DNA of 64,000 nt from SIG77 sp045589595 (lineage in GTDB: Bacteria > Verrucomicrobiota > Lentisphaeria > Victivallales > UBA1829). The DNA lies in assembly GCA_045589595.1 (NCBI GenBank), contig JAZNPK010000032.1, forward strand, positions 62,001-126,000, in the 5' to 3' direction. Under the pieces are notes generated by a model. It searched no databases and had not been told where the DNA came from. It worked only from the letters and a program-made list of their open reading frames with translations. A program made the position numbers and the translations under genes. This document shows positions 60,233 through 64,000 of this stretch, in pieces; the first letter of the stretch is position 1, and every line of letters starts with the position of its first letter.

Positions 60233-61462
60233 ATGACAAATATACGCAGAGCTGTCGTTACCGGGATCGGGGTCGTCAGTCCCCTCGGAAATTCCGCCGC
60301 CCTTATGTGGGATGCCTTGCTTGCCAACAGATCCGGTGTCCGTTCCATGCCTGAATGGCACAGTCAGTTCGGCAAAAATATTGCTTCCGCCCCGGTTGAA
60401 CTTGATCCTGTGCTTGTGAAAAAAATCAATCGAAAAGTGCGGCGTACCATGGGCAATGCGGCGTTGTTTTCTGCGCTTGCCGCTCAGGAGGCGGTACAGC
60501 AGAGCGGGCTTGATCCTGCATTGTTCACCGGCGGCAGAACGGCGTGCGTGATCGGGTCCACCATCGGCAGTGCCTCCAGTATGTCGGAAGCGTGTCTTGC
60601 GGAGGCGGAGGGGCGGCGTGATGATCTTTCCGCCTGTGAATTTTTCAAATTGATGAGTCATTCCTCCGCGTTCAATGTGGCGGATCTTTTCGGGATCAAC
60701 GGGATCCAGCTCGCGCCCTGTTCCGCGTGTGCGTCGGGGTTGCAGGCGCTCGGTACTGCCCAGGAACTGATCCGGCTCGGCAAAGCGGATGTGGTCATAG
60801 CCGGCGGTTCTGATGAATCCACCAGTCTGGTATCTTCTGCGTTCCAGCTTCTCTATGCGTTGGCAGAACGCGAAACGGATGAACCGGAACTTCTGGCGCG
60901 TCCTTTTGATGCCGCCCGTGAGGGCTTGATCTGCGGGGAGGGAGCCGGTATTCTTGTGGTGGAGGAATATGAACATGCCAAAGCCCGCGGCGCGGAGATC
61001 TTCATGGAACTTGCGGGATATGCCACAAACTGTTCCGGCTGGCATGTGAGTCATTCCGATGAAAAACAGATCGCAAACTGTATGCGTACTGCCCTTGCGG
61101 ATGCGGGGATCGATGCGTCGGAAGTGGATTATGTCAGTGCCCACGCCACCGGTACGAAAGTCGGAGATGCGGCGGAAGCGGCGGCGATCCGTGAAGTGAT
61201 CGGCGGAGATGTTCCGGTATCCAGTCTGAAGGGGCATCTGGGGCATACGCTCGGTGCATCCGGGGCGGTGGAGATGGCGGCAGTTTACGGGATGATGAAG
61301 AACGGAATTGTGCTGCCGACGCGGAATCTGGAGCAGGTGGATGATTGTTCCGGGATCCTTCTGCCGCGTACTGTAACGGAACACAAAGTGCGTGTCTGCA
61401 TCAAAAACAGTATTGCATTCGGCGGGGTCAATTCCAGTCTTGTCTGCCGGATCCCGGATTGA
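60233..61462 (+). CDS. Beta-ketoacyl-ACP synthase (FabF-like), second
   Basis: The 409-residue protein also keeps a full triad: Cys166 (SACASG), His304 (SAHATGT) and His338 (HLGHTLGASG). It is distinct from the first synthase (different motifs around the cysteine and a two-residue shift), so the cluster has two active condensing enzymes rather than a KS/chain-length-factor pair. They might act on different chain lengths or substrates. The start is ATG at 60233, with AGAAAAG about nine bases upstream. A dedicated ACP follows 52 bases downstream. Confidence 0.88.
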   Translation: MTNIRRAVVTGIGVVSPLGNSAALMWDALLANRSGVRSMPEWHSQFGKNIASAPVELDPVLVKKINRKVRRTMGNAALFSALAAQEAVQQSGLDPALFTGGRTACVIGSTIGSASSMSEACLAEAEGRRDDLSACEFFKLMSHSSAFNVADLFGINGIQLAPCSACASGLQALGTAQELIRLGKADVVIAGGSDESTSLVSSAFQLLYALAERETDEPELLARPFDAAREGLICGEGAGILVVEEYEHAKARGAEIFMELAGYATNCSGWHVSHSDEKQIANCMRTALADAGIDASEVDYVSAHATGTKVGDAAEAAAIREVIGGDVPVSSLKGHLGHTLGASGAVEMAAVYGMMKNGIVLPTRNLEQVDDCSGILLPRTVTEHKVRVCIKNSIAFGGVNSSLVCRIPD

Positions 61463-61514
61463 AAAGAAAACAAACATAAAAATCACATACACAGCAGAAT
61501 TGGAGAAAACAGCA

Positions 61515-61793
61515 ATGGACCGTGAGGCGATTATTGAAGCGATCAATTCCATTTTCATGGATCGTTTTGAGTTTGAAGCAGAGGAACTGACACCGGAAAA
61601 AAGAATTGTTGATGATCTCGGTCTGGACAGTCTGGATATTGTGGATATGATCGTGGGGCTGCAGCAGAAATTCGGCATTATGCTCCGCGAAAATAAAGAG
61701 ATCCGTGAAGTCAAGACGCTGGACGATGTTTATACGCTCTTTGAGAAACTGATCGCGGAACACCCTGAAATCGCAGATAAACTGGGCAAGTGA
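61515..61793 (+). CDS. Acyl carrier protein
   Basis: The 92-residue protein is acidic and has the phosphopantetheine site LGLDSLD with Ser39 and the usual four-helix pattern. It is a cluster-specific carrier, not the housekeeping AcpP, and would hold the growing chain made by the two synthases. A C-terminal tail beyond the fourth helix (about 82-92) is unusual. ATG at 61515 has GGAG nine bases upstream; longer in-frame readings overlap the synthase gene. Its stop shares bases with the acyltransferase start. Confidence 0.93.
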   Translation: MDREAIIEAINSIFMDRFEFEAEELTPEKRIVDDLGLDSLDIVDMIVGLQQKFGIMLRENKEIREVKTLDDVYTLFEKLIAEHPEIADKLGK

Positions 61794-62581
61794 CCGTGAC
61801 ACCTGAACAGGACAGACCATTTCTGACTTTCCTGCGCAGTTTTGCCGTTTATACCGTGACCGTACTCTGGACCGCGTTGTTCTGGAGCATGATGCTGATC
61901 CCGGTGGGGATCTCCCTCTTTTTCCCCAGATCGAAACGACAGCATTTCATGCGGATGCTTCTGGTATGGTTCGGACGGCGGATGGTGCTGCTGATGTGGC
62001 GTCCCTTTTTCCGTGTGCGGTACGAAGATCTTTCCGGCGGTGCGGCGGGACCGGGTATCGTGGTGGTGAATCACAGAGCCGCCACGGATGCGTTCCTGAT
62101 CGGCGTGATGAACGTGTGCTGCGCTCAAACGGTCAATGGTTGGCCGATGCGTGCGCCGGTGATCGGCTGGGGTGCAAAACTTGCGGGGTATCTGGATATT
62201 ACCGGCTGGGATTTTTCAACGCTGGAAAAGCGGGCGGCGGAGATCACGGAAACGGGCGATGTGATCGTGGCGTTTCCCGAAGGTACACGCTCCGGATCGA
62301 CGGAGATGAACCCGTTTCACAGCGGGATCTTCCAGATCGCCATCGATCTCGGGCTGCCGGTACACATGTTGTGTATCGCGGGCAATGAACGGATGCCCGA
62401 CAGAAAATTCCGTTTCCGGGAGTTCCGGGATCTGCTGGTGCGCAGATTGCCGCCTGTTCCCGCGGAAGATGTGAAAAAATGCAGTACAGCTTTCGTTTTG
62501 AAAAAAATGGTCTTTCAAAAAATAAAGGATGAACTTGTCCGGATGGATGAGACTCTGAACAGCAATGAAAACAAAATTTGA
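61790..62581 (+). CDS. PlsC-type 1-acylglycerol-3-phosphate acyltransferase-like protein
   Basis: The 263-residue protein has an N-terminal membrane helix (about 15-45) and the acyltransferase motifs HRAATD (His95, Asp100; NHx4D) and FPEGTR (163-167). It should attach an acyl chain from ACP or CoA to a glycerolipid or other acceptor at the inner membrane. Placed after the ACP, it is probably the step that delivers the cluster's product to a lipid. It starts with GTG overlapping the ACP stop (GTGA) and its 3' end overlaps the ligase gene by 17 bases. Confidence 0.85.
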   Translation: MTVTPEQDRPFLTFLRSFAVYTVTVLWTALFWSMMLIPVGISLFFPRSKRQHFMRMLLVWFGRRMVLLMWRPFFRVRYEDLSGGAAGPGIVVVNHRAATDAFLIGVMNVCCAQTVNGWPMRAPVIGWGAKLAGYLDITGWDFSTLEKRAAEITETGDVIVAFPEGTRSGSTEMNPFHSGIFQIAIDLGLPVHMLCIAGNERMPDRKFRFREFRDLLVRRLPPVPAEDVKKCSTAFVLKKMVFQKIKDELVRMDETLNSNENKI

Positions 62582-63860
62582 ACTGGATGATGATATTTCG
62601 TTTCTGCCCCGCGCAGAGATCGTAAAGATTCAGAACCGTCTGCTTGCAGAGCAGATCCGTTATTGCCGGACGCAATCGCCGTTTTACCGGAAACACTTGG
62701 CGGATCACGGACCTGCCGACCGGGATTTTGATATGGATTCCCTGCAGGAGCTGCCAACGACATCCAAACAGGATCTGGCGGAACACAATGAAGAATTTTT
62801 TGCGCTGCCCATGGAAGAGATCTCGGATATCTGTTTCACCAGCGGGACCACGGGAAATCCCTGCCGGATCGTTTATTCCGCCGGAGACCTTGACCGGCTG
62901 GGATACAATGATGCAGTCGGATTCCGTGCGGCGGGAATGGTTCCTTCCGACAAAGTTCTGCTCACCTGCACCATCGACCGTTGTTTTATTGCGGGTCTCG
63001 CCTACTACAACGGCGTGGTGAAAGTCGGGGCGTCGGCGGTCCGGAACGGCTTGAATTCCATTGCCAGTCATGCGTCTATTTTTTCCATGCTTCATCCGGA
63101 AGCGATCGTGGGCGTGCCGAGTTTTATTGCGAAACTGGGGCAGTATCTGAAAGACAATCAGGTGTCGGCGGATTGCGTCAAACGGATCATCTGTATCGGT
63201 GAACCGATCCGGACGCGGGAAATGAAATTGACGCCGCTGGGCGCAAAACTGGAAGAATTCTGGCCGGGTGCCGTTCATTCCACCTACGCATCCAGTGAGA
63301 TCGTTACCAGTTTTACCGAATGTTCCGCACGCTGCGGCGGACACCCGCCTGCCGATCTTGCCATTGTGGAGATTTTGGACGACAACGGCAACCGGGTCCC
63401 TGACGGCGAGACGGGCGAAGTGGTTGTGACGCCGCTTCAGGTCAGTGGTATGCCGCTGGTGCGGTTCCGTACCGGGGACATCAGTTTTCTGCTGCCGGAA
63501 CCCTGCAGCTGCGGACGGAATACGCCCCGGCTCGGACCCATTCTCGGCAGAAAAGCGCAAATGCTCAAAGTTCACGGAACGACTCTGTTCCCCAATGCGT
63601 TTTTCCATGTGCTTGACGGTATCGACGGTGTGGCGGAATACTACATGGAAGTCCACGGCACCGCTCTCTCCGATGAGATCCGTATGTATGTGGCATGCCG
63701 CCCCGGAGCATCGGTGGAATCTCTTGATCTTCCGGAACGTTTGTTCAGCCGTACCCGGATCCATGTGCCGGTTTTTGAAGTCAGCGAGGAGGAAGCGCGC
63801 CGCCGTGTGTTCGGAGTATCCCGGAAGCCCGTACGGTTTTTTGACTTCCGTGGAGAGTAA
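62565..63860 (+). CDS. AMP-dependent acid-CoA/ACP ligase-like protein (PaaK type)
   Basis: The 431-residue protein resembles phenylacetate-CoA ligase: AMP motif FTSGTTGNP (91-99), RFRTGDIS and the C-terminal GRKAQMLKVHGTTLFPNAFF. The early SPFYRKHL helix is also typical. It activates a carboxylic acid, perhaps an aromatic or fatty acid starter, for transfer to CoA or directly to the adjacent ACP. It overlaps the acyltransferase gene by 17 bases and is five bases from the radical SAM gene. The cysteine pair CSCG near 315 may bind zinc, as in some PaaK-like proteins. Confidence 0.85.
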   Translation: MKTKFELDDDISFLPRAEIVKIQNRLLAEQIRYCRTQSPFYRKHLADHGPADRDFDMDSLQELPTTSKQDLAEHNEEFFALPMEEISDICFTSGTTGNPCRIVYSAGDLDRLGYNDAVGFRAAGMVPSDKVLLTCTIDRCFIAGLAYYNGVVKVGASAVRNGLNSIASHASIFSMLHPEAIVGVPSFIAKLGQYLKDNQVSADCVKRIICIGEPIRTREMKLTPLGAKLEEFWPGAVHSTYASSEIVTSFTECSARCGGHPPADLAIVEILDDNGNRVPDGETGEVVVTPLQVSGMPLVRFRTGDISFLLPEPCSCGRNTPRLGPILGRKAQMLKVHGTTLFPNAFFHVLDGIDGVAEYYMEVHGTALSDEIRMYVACRPGASVESLDLPERLFSRTRIHVPVFEVSEEEARRRVFGVSRKPVRFFDFRGE

Positions 63861-63865
63861 GAAGT

Positions 63866-64000
63866 ATGATCCCTTTTGACCCCTGTAAATTTGATTTCAC
63901 CACAGAGGAAATTCTGGAAAACGCCGCAAAACGCGGTTTGCTTTCTGCCGAAATCGAGTTCAACCGCAACTGCAATTACCGCTGTCCCTACTGTTATGCC
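63866..64000 (+). CDS. Radical SAM protein, N-terminal fragment
   Basis: Forty-five codons are visible before the window ends. They include the radical SAM cluster motif CNYRCPYC (C-x3-C-x2-C, residues 36-43), so the encoded enzyme should generate a 5'-deoxyadenosyl radical. A short leader (about 25 residues) precedes the motif. It starts five bases after the ligase stop. A radical SAM enzyme in an acyl-ACP cluster could perform C-H bond chemistry such as methylation, cyclisation or ring formation; the class cannot be known from the fragment. Confidence 0.8.
   Translation, partial: MIPFDPCKFDFTTEEILENAAKRGLLSAEIEFNRNCNYRCPYCYA

Noticed and set aside
1..64000. tRNA, rRNA or insertion sequence genes
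   Set aside because: None was recognised by reading; no transposase motif or terminal inverted repeats flanking a gene were seen. A tRNA scan could still find one.

Overview
The window looks like a chromosomal segment of a Gram-negative, probably anaerobic, gut-type bacterium of the Planctomycetes-Verrucomicrobia-Chlamydiae group. Lentisphaerota (Victivallis-like) is my best guess. The basis is a V-type ATP synthase, LPS heptose kinase, TolQ/ExbD/TonB-like genes, lipoproteins with lipoboxes, fused Bat proteins, Ala/Lys-rich basic tails, sialidase-like and hexosamine-type sugar genes, and moderate GC. This is inference from gene content; no rRNA or tRNA gene was seen. Coding density is high, with many 1-4 nt stop/start overlaps.

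Layout. 1-755: end of a V-type ATP synthase operon (subunits I and K). 1059-4834: an HDOD/HD protein facing left, then an rRNA uracil methyltransferase, radC and acpS coupled by ATGA overlaps. 4962-11571: rpmF-plsX-fabH, a small secreted protein, uvrA and a lipoprotein hydrolase. 11558-16940: an unknown protein, an LD-carboxypeptidase, a Gfo/Idh/MocA oxidoreductase with a histone-like tail and a secreted ankyrin protein. 17079-23948: an unknown gene, an RdgC-like gene, and BatB-BatC and BatD-BatE fusions. 23964-27310: a left-facing trio of GltS, a degenerate asparaginase-like protein and a PurF paralogue lacking the glutaminase cysteine. 27617-32613: an HTH protein, a GDSL esterase, homoserine dehydrogenase, aspartokinase and dCMP deaminase. 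32647-44705: two beta-propeller secreted proteins, comM, a GT-C-like membrane protein, a serine hydrolase, a sialidase-like protein, M42 peptidase, holA, a HAD protein and an EEP-family phosphoesterase. 44927-48025: ROK kinase, membrane protein, heptose kinase and maf. 48166-50289: tolQ/exbD/tonB-like operon. 51052-55417: a sugar salvage operon (ROK-like kinase, nucleotidyltransferase, APH-type sugar kinase, epimerase).

55671-64000 (cut by the right edge) holds a lipid or polyketide-type biosynthetic cluster: esterase lipoprotein, ketosynthase, ketoreductase, CrtI-like flavoprotein, second ketosynthase, dedicated acyl carrier protein, acyltransferase, AMP-ligase and a radical SAM protein. This is the best candidate for an undescribed pathway.

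The second unusual signal is non-coding. Six intergenic blocks (about 773-1000, 12030-12258, 14566-14717, 39727-39841, 44740-44917, 50293-51054) contain ordered multi-hairpin elements. Stem sequences differ between copies but stay paired, while short loop/core motifs (GGCACAGCC, AAGCGNNAGCGTT) are conserved. All six lie at the 3' end of at least one gene.
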